Assembly (NCBI GenBank): GCA_026388865.1
Contig: JAPLIX010000524.1
Coordinates: 1-5,300, forward strand
Source: Pseudomonadota bacterium
GTDB taxonomy: Bacteria; Desulfobacterota; WTBG01; CAIYCZ01
Length of the DNA stretch: 5,300 nucleotides
Direction of reading: 5' to 3'
In this document: piece by piece, positions 1 through 5,116 of the stretch
How positions within the stretch are numbered: the first letter of the stretch is position 1
Layout: every line of letters starts with the position of its first letter
Made by a program: the position numbers and the translations under genes
Notes under the pieces: generated by a model
The model's database searches: none
Told to the model about the DNA's origin: nothing
Seen by the model: only the letters and a program-made list of their open reading frames with translations

Positions 1-648
1 CCGGTATTCGGTTTTTATATTGAGCCAGGTAACAATGCCCATGGTTCCCTGGGCGCCCAGGAAGAACCGGTAAAAGTCAAGGCCCGGTCCTTCGGGATAG
101 GCTTCCTGGGTGTTCGCGGCTGAGGCAGTCCCGGTCTTAAAAACATCACCCGTGGGCAGCACCACTTCCATGGTCAGCACCGGGTCGCCGTATTCATATT
201 TCGGGATCAGCATGGGCTCACGCTCCAGGGAGCTGGTAAGAGCCGATGTCTTGGGATGGGGGAAAAGAGGATTGAGCGGAATCTGGTCATGGGGCTTTAA
301 TGCTTCCATGAGCTGCGGCCAGGTGACGCCCGGTTGAATTTTAACCTTGCGGTTCTGCGCATCGATCTCAAGGATCTTATTCATGCGGCTCAGGTCAAGG
401 ATGATTCCGCCCTGCTCCGGCAGCGTGGCACCCCAGAAATGTATTCCTGAACTTACCGGCACCACGGGAGTGAGGGTTTTATTGGCAAACTTAATGACTT
501 CCTGCACCTCGGCAGTATCTTTAGGTTTGACAACAACAGCGGGCTTCTTGGGGGAGCTGAGGCTTTGGTCCGCGGAATAGAGCGCCAAGGTCTCTGCATC
601 GTCCAGAACATTTTTCGCCCCCACTATCTCTTTCAACTCTTTAATCAT
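1..648 (-). CDS. FAD-binding oxidase, VAO/PCMH-like flavoprotein (3' end outside window)
   Basis: Open frame of 216 codons from the ATG at 648 to the left edge with no stop, so the C-terminal half lies outside. The start is fixed by a strong AGGAGG ribosome binding site 6 bases upstream. Residues about 36-175 form an FAD-binding type 4 (PCMH-type) domain: 'AVVVKPKDTAEVQEVI', then 'PVVPVSSG', 'GGIILDLSRMNKILEID' (80-96) and 'VKIQPGVTWPQLMEAL' (102-117). Residues 198-206, 'GAQGTMGIVT'-like, match the conserved GxxGxxGIVT segment that follows. Between them, 'LERE...YEYGDPVLTMEVVLPTGDVFKTG' resembles p-cresol methylhydroxylase / vanillyl-alcohol oxidase flavoproteins more than glycolate or lactate dehydrogenases, which usually have a GG-x-nagG loop there. 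These proteins oxidise an alcohol, hydroxy acid or alkylphenol and pass electrons to an acceptor. The substrate cannot be read from this half. It is separated from the transporter gene by 328 bases and probably has its own promoter. Confidence 0.85.
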   Translation of the reverse strand, partial: MIKELKEIVGAKNVLDDAETLALYSADQSLSSPKKPAVVVKPKDTAEVQEVIKFANKTLTPVVPVSSGIHFWGATLPEQGGIILDLSRMNKILEIDAQNRKVKIQPGVTWPQLMEALKPHDQIPLNPLFPHPKTSALTSSLEREPMLIPKYEYGDPVLTMEVVLPTGDVFKTGTASAANTQEAYPEGPGLDFYRFFLGAQGTMGIVTWLNIKTEYR

Positions 649-654
649 ACGGGA

Positions 655-660
655 CCTCCT
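655..660 (-). promoter_or_regulatory. Ribosome binding site of the flavoprotein gene
   Basis: On the minus strand AGGAGG lies 6 bases before the ATG at 648. It is a full Shine-Dalgarno match and decides the start codon of a gene that is otherwise open at its far end. Confidence 0.8.
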
Positions 661-747
661 AAACTGTTAATCCGTTCCTGGATCTAAAATTTCAAATGCC
701 CGAAAGGGTATTTTTATTGTGGCGGGGACCACCGTGGATAAGAGAAG

Positions 748-764
748 TCTATTAATTTAATAGA
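748..764. promoter_or_regulatory. 17-bp perfect palindrome, candidate operator
   Basis: TCTATTAA-T-TTAATAGA has two 8-base arms that are exact reverse complements around one central base. It lies about 100 bases before the flavoprotein start codon, a reasonable place for a dimeric regulator to bind. The AT-rich content makes chance symmetry somewhat more likely. No regulator gene in the window can be paired with it. Confidence 0.35.
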
Positions 765-906
765 ATGACGCGAATAATGAAGCTTCTATATCACACTATT
801 ATGCAGCTATCCAGCAAATTTTCTTTTCTTCTTCCTGCAGTTTTTAAATCTGATAATTATTTTTTATGGTCGAGTAATTTCTTTTGAAAATGACATAACC
901 CTTGTT

Positions 907-919
907 TGCTTGTCAAGCA
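907..919. promoter_or_regulatory. 13-bp palindrome containing a TTGACA hexamer
   Basis: TGCTTG-T-CAAGCA is a perfect odd palindrome. Read on the minus strand it contains TTGACA (916 to 911), an exact consensus -35 box directed at the flavoprotein gene. At 17 bases downstream the sequence is TCATTT, a poor -10, so this is an incomplete promoter at best. An operator overlapping a -35 box is the alternative reading. Confidence 0.25.
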
Positions 920-923
920 TAAA

Positions 924-955
924 ATGAGCGTACTTTCTAATACCTTTTTGCTCAT
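924..955 (-). terminator. Weak hairpin after the MFS gene, possible terminator
   Basis: On the minus strand ATGAGC (955-950) pairs with GCTCAT (929-924) around a 20-base loop and is followed by TTTTATG. It sits about 20 bases past the MFS stop codon, where a terminator would be expected. The stem is only 6 bp, the loop is long and the T-run short, so efficient Rho-independent termination is doubtful. Confidence 0.3.
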
Positions 956-976
956 CGCGGGGAGCTTATAAAAGGC

Positions 977-2077
977 TCATCCCTTTTCCGGCTTACGAAA
1001 CAGCAGTTTGAATAAAACAGCGCAGCAAATAATAAGGAAGGAAAAAAAGAAAAAGGGTGTCTTAAACCCCATGGATGGCAGAGCGCTATGGGAAAAATCA
1101 GACAGCATCCCCCCCAGGGCCGGGCCCCAGAGATATCCGACGGAAAAGGAAAAGTTCCACATACCGTAGGCAGCACCCTGCTCTCCGGGCCTGCTGTTCT
1201 GGGCGATAAGGAGCATGGAGGCTGAGATGAGCGCGCCGATGGTAACGCCAAAGACCATAAAGACCGGGACCCAGCCGCGAAAGCCCGCACATACAATCAT
1301 CAGGGAAAGGGAGCCGGCAAGGCAGCAGTACCCGGTCAGAATGAGTGCGTGGGGGCCGCTGCGCTCCATCCAAAAGCCGGTGGCTGGCTGGCCGATGACG
1401 AGAAAGATCGAGAGGATGAGAAACAGCATGCCGATGCTCGCCTTGGCATAGGCAAGCGAATCCATGTACAAGGGAAAGAGCACCTCCATCATGCCGAGGC
1501 TTGCATAGAGCTCCATCATGCGCTCGCTCATCTCCGCGCCTTTCAGCCATATGACGGCCACCAGCCCCACCCCTGCGGCTAAAAAGAAATTAATATAAAA
1601 GGGCGTGCGCAGGCTGCCGATGCTCCCCAGCAGCGGCCCGAGAATCATCCCGAGGCCGTAGGCAATGGTGATAGAGCTTATCTCAAGGCCCTTCTTTTTT
1701 GAGGCATCTATCTGCTGCGCGGCCAGGGGCTGGGCCGCCACCCATGACGCTGCAGAGCCGATGCCCTGGAATGCCCGGCCCAGAGAAAATGTTGCTATTG
1801 ATTCCGCGAGCACCAGGCTTAAGCAGGCAGCGGCAAGGCTGAACATGCCGAGGCCGATGATGAGATGGTTTCTTCCCACCCGGTCAACCAGAAAGCCGAA
1901 GGGAAGGATGGTAATGAGGAACGCGACCGGGTACGCGGCAAAGGCAAAGCTTATGGCCGTGTCAGAGGCTTTAAAGAGTTTGGCAAAGAGCGGGATGCTC
2001 GGGGTGATGATGCTGTAGCCCACCATGTCGGTGAAGATGACGAGACAGCAGATGAAGAGGATGTTGAGGCGGTGCAT
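977..2077 (-). CDS. MFS transporter, drug/metabolite exporter type (DHA-like)
   Basis: A 366-residue integral membrane protein of the major facilitator superfamily, probably a proton-driven exporter in the inner membrane. About 12 hydrophobic segments can be followed, starting at residue 5. Family signatures are in order: motif D-like 'DMVGYSIITPSIP' in TM1 (17-29), motif A 'GFLVDRVGRNHLI' between TM2 and TM3 (61-73), motif B 'LGRAFQGIGSA' in TM4 (99-109), and antiporter motif C 'GLGMILGPLLGS' in TM5 (141-152). A second motif A copy, 'GFWMERSGPHALI' (234-246), starts the second half. The length is slightly short for the family (about 400). The loss appears to be in the central loop, where only about 10-15 residues separate TM6 from TM7. 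An in-frame stop lies about 20 codons before the ATG, and no strong ribosome binding site precedes it. The substrate cannot be inferred. Confidence 0.9.
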   Translation of the reverse strand: MHRLNILFICCLVIFTDMVGYSIITPSIPLFAKLFKASDTAISFAFAAYPVAFLITILPFGFLVDRVGRNHLIIGLGMFSLAAACLSLVLAESIATFSLGRAFQGIGSAASWVAAQPLAAQQIDASKKKGLEISSITIAYGLGMILGPLLGSIGSLRTPFYINFFLAAGVGLVAVIWLKGAEMSERMMELYASLGMMEVLFPLYMDSLAYAKASIGMLFLILSIFLVIGQPATGFWMERSGPHALILTGYCCLAGSLSLMIVCAGFRGWVPVFMVFGVTIGALISASMLLIAQNSRPGEQGAAYGMWNFSFSVGYLWGPALGGMLSDFSHSALPSMGFKTPFFFFSFLIICCAVLFKLLFRKPEKG

Positions 2078-2124
2078 AACCAGTTTCTGTATTATTAGGC
2101 TCTTTGTTTGTGGCAGGCGATTTT

Positions 2125-2153
2125 ATAATAATATCATTTGCCCCGTCTGCGAA
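2125..2153 (-). promoter_or_regulatory. Candidate sigma-70 promoter for the MFS gene
   Basis: On the minus strand TTCGCA (2153-2148, 4 of 6 to TTGACA) is followed after exactly 17 bases by TATTAT (2130-2125, 5 of 6 to TATAAT). Transcription would begin near 2118, giving a leader of about 40 bases before the ATG at 2077. The placement is good, but the assignment rests on consensus match alone. Confidence 0.45.
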
Positions 2154-2290
2154 GATAGAATCAAGACCTATCTCCAATCTTTTAATTTATTCTGTGCGAG
2201 GATTATTTTGCTTTACATAATCGCGGAATACTTTGATCTGCCCGGTTTTCTTAAATTTCCAGTTTGATACTAAAGAGAGAAGGTAATTTT

Positions 2291-2344
2291 ATGAAGCGCT
2301 ATTTCCGCTACTCTCTATCCCTTTTCATACAGCTTTTCAAGTAA
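2291..2344 (+). CDS. Very short ORF, possible leader peptide (17 aa)
   Basis: ATG to TAA encodes MKRYFRYSLSLFIQLFK. GAGAAGG (2277-2283) lies 7 bases before the ATG, a proper Shine-Dalgarno position and the main reason to list it. The peptide has a basic start, a hydrophobic middle and a lysine end, like a tiny membrane-active or leader peptide. It lies about 170 bases upstream of the orphan gene on the same strand. There is no recognisable family, and chance occurrence is quite possible. Confidence 0.25.
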   Translation: MKRYFRYSLSLFIQLFK

Positions 2345-2396
2345 GCTCTTTTCCTTCCCCTCCGGTCGCTGTTTCCTTTATTCAAAATTGCACAAA

Positions 2397-2418
2397 TTGA
2401 CTTTTTTCTCAAAGTCAA
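2397..2418. repeat. Inverted repeat upstream of the orphan gene
   Basis: TTGACTTT (2397-2404) and AAAGTCAA (2411-2418) are exact reverse complements around a 6-base TTTCTC spacer. The left arm contains TTGACT, close to a -35 box; TAGATC stands 17 bases further on as a poor -10 that overlaps a GATC site. It could be an operator/promoter for the gene at 2514. A terminator is less likely, since no T-run follows on the plus strand. Confidence 0.4.
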
Positions 2419-2500
2419 GTAGATCGCCAATAAATAACTGATAGGTACTCACATAAAGTGACGTATTAGTTCTTTGAGACTTTTTAGGATAATTTTTTAA

Positions 2501-2507
2501 AAAGGAG
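2501..2507 (+). promoter_or_regulatory. Ribosome binding site of the orphan gene
   Basis: AAAGGAG ends 6 bases before the ATG at 2514. It is strong and well spaced, and supports both the start codon and the view that the orphan gene is really expressed. Confidence 0.7.
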
Positions 2508-2513
2508 ACTATT

Positions 2514-3047
2514 ATGCCGTACTACGAAAGAACAATGAATTTCTCGAATGCCGGTTCACGTAATGAAGTACGAATAAGGGTTCTCAAAGAGTTTTTGAAA
2601 GAAGAACCCGGAACTGGCAAAGGAGATGCTGCAACCCATTACACTTACTATGTTGAAAAATTATCTGACGGTAAACGAATCTTCCTAACAAGACCAGGCT
2701 TTCTAAACAAACAATTTGATTTCGTAATCAACGTAGAAGGAATAAATTTTAACATTAAAGAGAGCAAAAGAATGAGAACCAATCCAACCCACGATGATAT
2801 TTTCAGCGACTTAGAGGCAAAGAAAAATAATAACCCTGAGAAATATAAAGAGCTATATTCCCTTTTACAACGTATTTATTCTTGTGAAGATATTCCTTCG
2901 AGCGCATACGAGAATTTGGGGGTTGATACAGGCTATTCAGTGGATCTTATTTTGTTAGTTTCAAAGTGGTATTTTATTGAGCAGGATATTGCCTACTGGA
3001 ATTATTCAGGACGAGCTATGTTCATGAGTGGTATACCCGAACCATAA
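2514..3047 (+). CDS. Uncharacterised 177-aa protein in restriction-modification locus
   Basis: I do not recognise a family. The product is a soluble protein without signal peptide or membrane segment. The N-terminus (10-35) is charged and helical-looking. Residues 65-85 read 'NKQFDFVINVEG' then 'NFNIKESK', a strand-turn-strand pattern like the PD-(D/E)XK nuclease core, with D69 and K82 in suitable places but N80 where Glu or Asp would be expected. Next comes a charged, Asn/Lys-rich helix (93-120) with 'NPTHDDIFSDLEAKKNNNPEKYKEL'-type composition, given here only in outline, then a C-terminal part with aromatic residues ('KWYFIEQDIAYWNYSGRAMF', 151-170). Base composition is AT-rich like the neighbouring restriction and modification genes. 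It converges on the endonuclease gene with 19 bases between stop codons. An accessory or degenerate nuclease subunit of the cassette is an inference from context. The gene call itself is firm. Confidence 0.75.
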   Translation: MPYYERTMNFSNAGSRNEVRIRVLKEFLKEEPGTGKGDAATHYTYYVEKLSDGKRIFLTRPGFLNKQFDFVINVEGINFNIKESKRMRTNPTHDDIFSDLEAKKNNNPEKYKELYSLLQRIYSCEDIPSSAYENLGVDTGYSVDLILLVSKWYFIEQDIAYWNYSGRAMFMSGIPEP

Positions 3048-3066
3048 GATATTTCTTTTTAATGAA

Positions 3067-3957
3067 TTATCTTGAGTGTCCAAAATAACAAATAATATCA
3101 TCTGCGAAATGATTGCTCATCATTCGGTAGTTATAAATATTTTTATGAATATCGAATGATTCTTTTAAACTATTTTTCATATCTTCATAACCAATGCCAT
3201 CAGTTATCCACGCGAGTTCAGCACCGACTTTTGCCAATTCGCTATTCACCAAACCATAGCTTCTTTTAATCTCAGTTGGTTTTGACCCTGAAACAGTATA
3301 AAAATTAACCTCTATCCCGATTTTCTTATTCTTGCATAGAAAACAAAAATCAACTTTTTTAGAAGTTATGCTGTCTGAGTAAAATATTTTCTCTTCTTCT
3401 TTTAAAAGTATGGGTAATCCTTTGTCTCTAAATTGAGGTATCATTTTTTCAAGTTCTGTTTTAATAAATGAGTTGTATGCTGAACCCCCGACATTTTTTC
3501 TTCTATTGGTTTCTAAGCCAACCTGAATACCAAGAAAATAATCTTTTATTTCCGTATCAATGACTTTTGTTATGCCCAAATCATATAATGCTTCCGCTAT
3601 ATATATTGCCTCATTGAGGCTTATTTTTGACGTGTAATTATTGAATTTTATGTTATCAACATCCGAAACATATTTCCTATTGTCGGTATGCCCTAATATT
3701 TCAAAACAAACCTTTATTAATTCATAAGGTTTATCAGAAGAGCAAAAAGATTCTGAAAGCTCTTCTGCAAATTTGTCCTTATCATCAATTGGGAGTTCCT
3801 TGAAAAAAGAAAAAAATTTGCGATATTGATCAATTTTAGTTTTTATTAAATTCCAACTTATAAAATTATTCCTTGATATAATACCCGGTATAAGTGATTT
3901 TAAGAATTCATCTCTGAATTCTTCGGAAGATGAAAAGATGCGTCTGCTTTTTAGCAT
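3067..3957 (-). CDS. Type II restriction endonuclease, DpnII/MboI family
   Basis: A 296-residue enzyme, close to DpnII in length. By homology it cleaves double-stranded DNA at GATC when the adenine is unmethylated. The C-terminal half carries the family signature: 'KKVDFCF' (201-206) with D203, 'IGIEVNFYTVSGSKPTEIKRSY' in essence (213-234) with E216 and N218, then 'AWITDGIGY' (249-257) and 'LKESFDIHKNIYN' (264-276). D203 and E216 are the likely metal ligands of a PD-(D/E)XK-like core; the Asn at 218 where Lys is usual also appears in DpnII as I recall it. Another conserved block is 'GIQVGLETNRRKN' (143-155), corresponding to DpnII 'GVEVGMDTNGRKN'. The start lies 2 bases after the methyltransferase stop, with AGGG about 8 bases upstream inside that gene. 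Making methyltransferase first and endonuclease second, by coupled translation, would protect the host. All motifs appear intact. Confidence 0.92.
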   Translation of the reverse strand: MLKSRRIFSSSEEFRDEFLKSLIPGIISRNNFISWNLIKTKIDQYRKFFSFFKELPIDDKDKFAEELSESFCSSDKPYELIKVCFEILGHTDNRKYVSDVDNIKFNNYTSKISLNEAIYIAEALYDLGITKVIDTEIKDYFLGIQVGLETNRRKNVGGSAYNSFIKTELEKMIPQFRDKGLPILLKEEEKIFYSDSITSKKVDFCFLCKNKKIGIEVNFYTVSGSKPTEIKRSYGLVNSELAKVGAELAWITDGIGYEDMKNSLKESFDIHKNIYNYRMMSNHFADDIICYFGHSR

Positions 3958-3959
3958 AG

Positions 3960-4901
3960 CTAAAGCCCTAAAGGTCGTTGACCCAGATCTGTTGAAAGTC
4001 TTTTTATTGCAATAGAAATATATTGTGGATCTAACTCACACCCAACAAACTTTCTGCCTAAGTTCCTTGCGACTACCCCTGTTGTGCCAGAACCATAAAA
4101 TGGGTCAAAAACCATATTACCTTCATCAGAAGCTGCCAGAATAAACCGCTCTAAAAGTTTTTCTGGTTTTTGCGTTGGATGTTTATCAAATTTTTTTTCC
4201 TCCTTTGATGGTGGATAGATTTCCAACAGTATTTGATTTTCAGAATCATCCCACTTTATATCATGCCAGATGCTTTTCATTTGTTTGCGACCAGCCATTT
4301 CGCGCATTAAATCATAATTAAATTTATGCTTACTTTTTCTATTTTTAGCAGCCCAAAGAATTGTTTCGCTTGCATGGGTGAAATAGCGGCAGGACAAATT
4401 GGGAGGTGGGTTTGGTTTAACCCAAGTGATATCGTTTAAAATCTTGTACTCCAATTGTTGCATTGCAAAACCAATAGAATGTATTACATGGCTAGTACCT
4501 GAAACAAAGATTGTTCCATCTGGTTTTAGGGCTTTTTGACATGCTAATAACCACTCCCTATTGAAGGCATGCATTTGGTCTACAGTTGTAAGTTTATCCC
4601 AGTCACCCTTATTTACACTTACCATTTTACCAGACTGACAAGTTATACCGCCATTACTTAAAAAATATGGCGGATCAGCAAAAATAAGATCAAATATACC
4701 GTTAGGATATTTTTTATGTATCTGCTCCAATAAGATTAAGCTATCTCCTTGATAAAGATAAATTCCATGTTTATCATCCTGCCAAACCAACCTTGAAGGT
4801 TGGCCTTGGCCATAGTACTCTGCACTTTCGGCAATTAGGTGTTCGGGTTTAAAAATATTTGCATCGTAACTGATAACCTTTTGGCGTTTTGATTGCTGCA
4901 T
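3960..4901 (-). CDS. DNA adenine-N6 methyltransferase, DpnA-like (beta class)
   Basis: A 313-residue methyltransferase that would transfer a methyl group from S-adenosylmethionine to the adenine of GATC, protecting host DNA from the adjacent endonuclease. Motif order is beta class: catalytic motif IV 'FADPPYFLSNGGI' (74-86) comes first, and the AdoMet-binding motif I 'FDPFYGSGTTG' (265-275) near the C-terminus. In between, 'VSVNKGDWDK' (94-103), 'NPPPNLSCRYFTHASETILW' (164-183) and 'FNYDLM' (194-199) closely follow DpnA (M2.DpnII), and less closely HinfI/CcrM-type enzymes. 'HPTQKPEKLLER' (241-252) is the usual segment before motif I. It is longer than DpnA (268 aa as I recall): about 45 extra N-terminal residues and a lysine-rich insert near 218-240. 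The ribosome binding site is weak (GAGAAAAG). It is the first gene of a two-gene unit with the endonuclease. Confidence 0.93.
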   Translation of the reverse strand: MQQSKRQKVISYDANIFKPEHLIAESAEYYGQGQPSRLVWQDDKHGIYLYQGDSLILLEQIHKKYPNGIFDLIFADPPYFLSNGGITCQSGKMVSVNKGDWDKLTTVDQMHAFNREWLLACQKALKPDGTIFVSGTSHVIHSIGFAMQQLEYKILNDITWVKPNPPPNLSCRYFTHASETILWAAKNRKSKHKFNYDLMREMAGRKQMKSIWHDIKWDDSENQILLEIYPPSKEEKKFDKHPTQKPEKLLERFILAASDEGNMVFDPFYGSGTTGVVARNLGRKFVGCELDPQYISIAIKRLSTDLGQRPLGL

Positions 4902-5116
4902 AGTCTTTTCTCAATTAGCTCTATGGTATCATTTTAATTTTAAATTATCGTACATTCCTTTAATCATTGCATCTGGTGTTGAGAGGGGGGCTGGGGTCAC
5001 ATCTTCATATGTCATATTTTAACGAACCCCAAAACATTCCCCATCACGATTAGCCAAGGGGCAAGTAAAAGGGCCCCGGTTGCTACTGGATTGTTTCTTC
5101 CTGCAGGAAATAATCT
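4902..5116. other. Spacer between hepT and the methyltransferase gene
   Basis: This 215-base stretch holds a 28-codon ORF (4929-5015), and the methyltransferase promoter must lie here or upstream. GATAAT on the minus strand (near 4946) could be a -10 box, but no good -35 stands at 17 bases. AGGGGC and GCCCC(G) around 5056-5078 can pair, without a following T-run. A 12-bp palindrome TTCCTGCAGGAA (5098-5109) lies just after the hepT stop. Confidence 0.4.
4929..5015 (-). CDS. Short ORF upstream of the methyltransferase (28 aa)
   Basis: ATG (5015) to TGA encodes a 28-residue peptide starting MTYEDVTPAPLSTPDAMIKG and ending in NLKLK. Residue choice looks protein-like, but the ribosome binding site is poor and no family is recognised. 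It ends 27 bases before the methyltransferase start on the same strand. It may be a real leader peptide, the N-terminal stub of a decayed gene between hepT and the methyltransferase, or chance. Confidence 0.25.
   Translation of the reverse strand: MTYEDVTPAPLSTPDAMIKGMYDNLKLK

Larger units (their letters stand above)
649..976. other. Intergenic region with palindromes, no gene
   Basis: This 328-base stretch lies downstream of the MFS gene and upstream of the flavoprotein gene, both on the minus strand. It is much more AT-rich than its flanks. I find no convincing ORF or RNA gene. It holds a weak hairpin after the MFS stop (924-955), a 13-bp palindrome with a TTGACA hexamer (907-919), a 17-bp palindrome (748-764) and a small GAAA-capped hairpin (696-711). 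The flavoprotein promoter must lie here or be shared with the MFS gene, but I could not find a convincing -35/-10 pair at proper spacing. Confidence 0.6.
2078..2513. other. Intergenic region between MFS gene and orphan gene
   Basis: This 436-base divergent spacer is where composition turns from GC-rich host-like to AT-rich. It holds the candidate MFS promoter (2125-2153), a 17-codon ORF with a good ribosome binding site (2291-2344), an 8-bp-arm inverted repeat (2397-2418) and the leader of the gene starting at 2514. I see no RNA gene and no clear transposon or attachment-site ends. Confidence 0.55.

Noticed and set aside
110..580. Plus-strand ORFs over the flavoprotein gene
   Set aside because: They lie opposite a well-supported minus-strand gene and show no ribosome binding sites or domain motifs.
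696..718. ATGCCC-GAAA-GGGTAT hairpin followed by TTTTATT, plus-strand terminator-like
   Set aside because: Only three GC pairs, and no plus-strand transcript is expected to end here. It may form in the flavoprotein leader but is too weak to call.
1098..1550. 150-codon minus-strand ORF inside the MFS gene
   Set aside because: It is rich in Arg, His, Pro and Cys and lies fully inside a clearly coding transporter gene; it is a shadow frame in GC-rich DNA.
2397..2418. Reading the inverted repeat as a restriction-modification controller (C-box) site
   Set aside because: GACT and AGTC halves are present, but spacing does not match known C-boxes and no helix-turn-helix controller gene is visible.
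3046..3073. AAGATA/TATCTT inverted repeat between the convergent genes as a shared terminator
   Set aside because: The 6-bp AT-rich stem has a 16-base loop and would be unstable; it can easily arise by chance here.
829..5106. 12-bp direct repeat TTCTTCCTGCAG at 829-840 and 5095-5106 as possible island ends
   Set aside because: It is short and partly low-complexity, and would put the host-like MFS gene inside the island while the composition change lies at about 2100.
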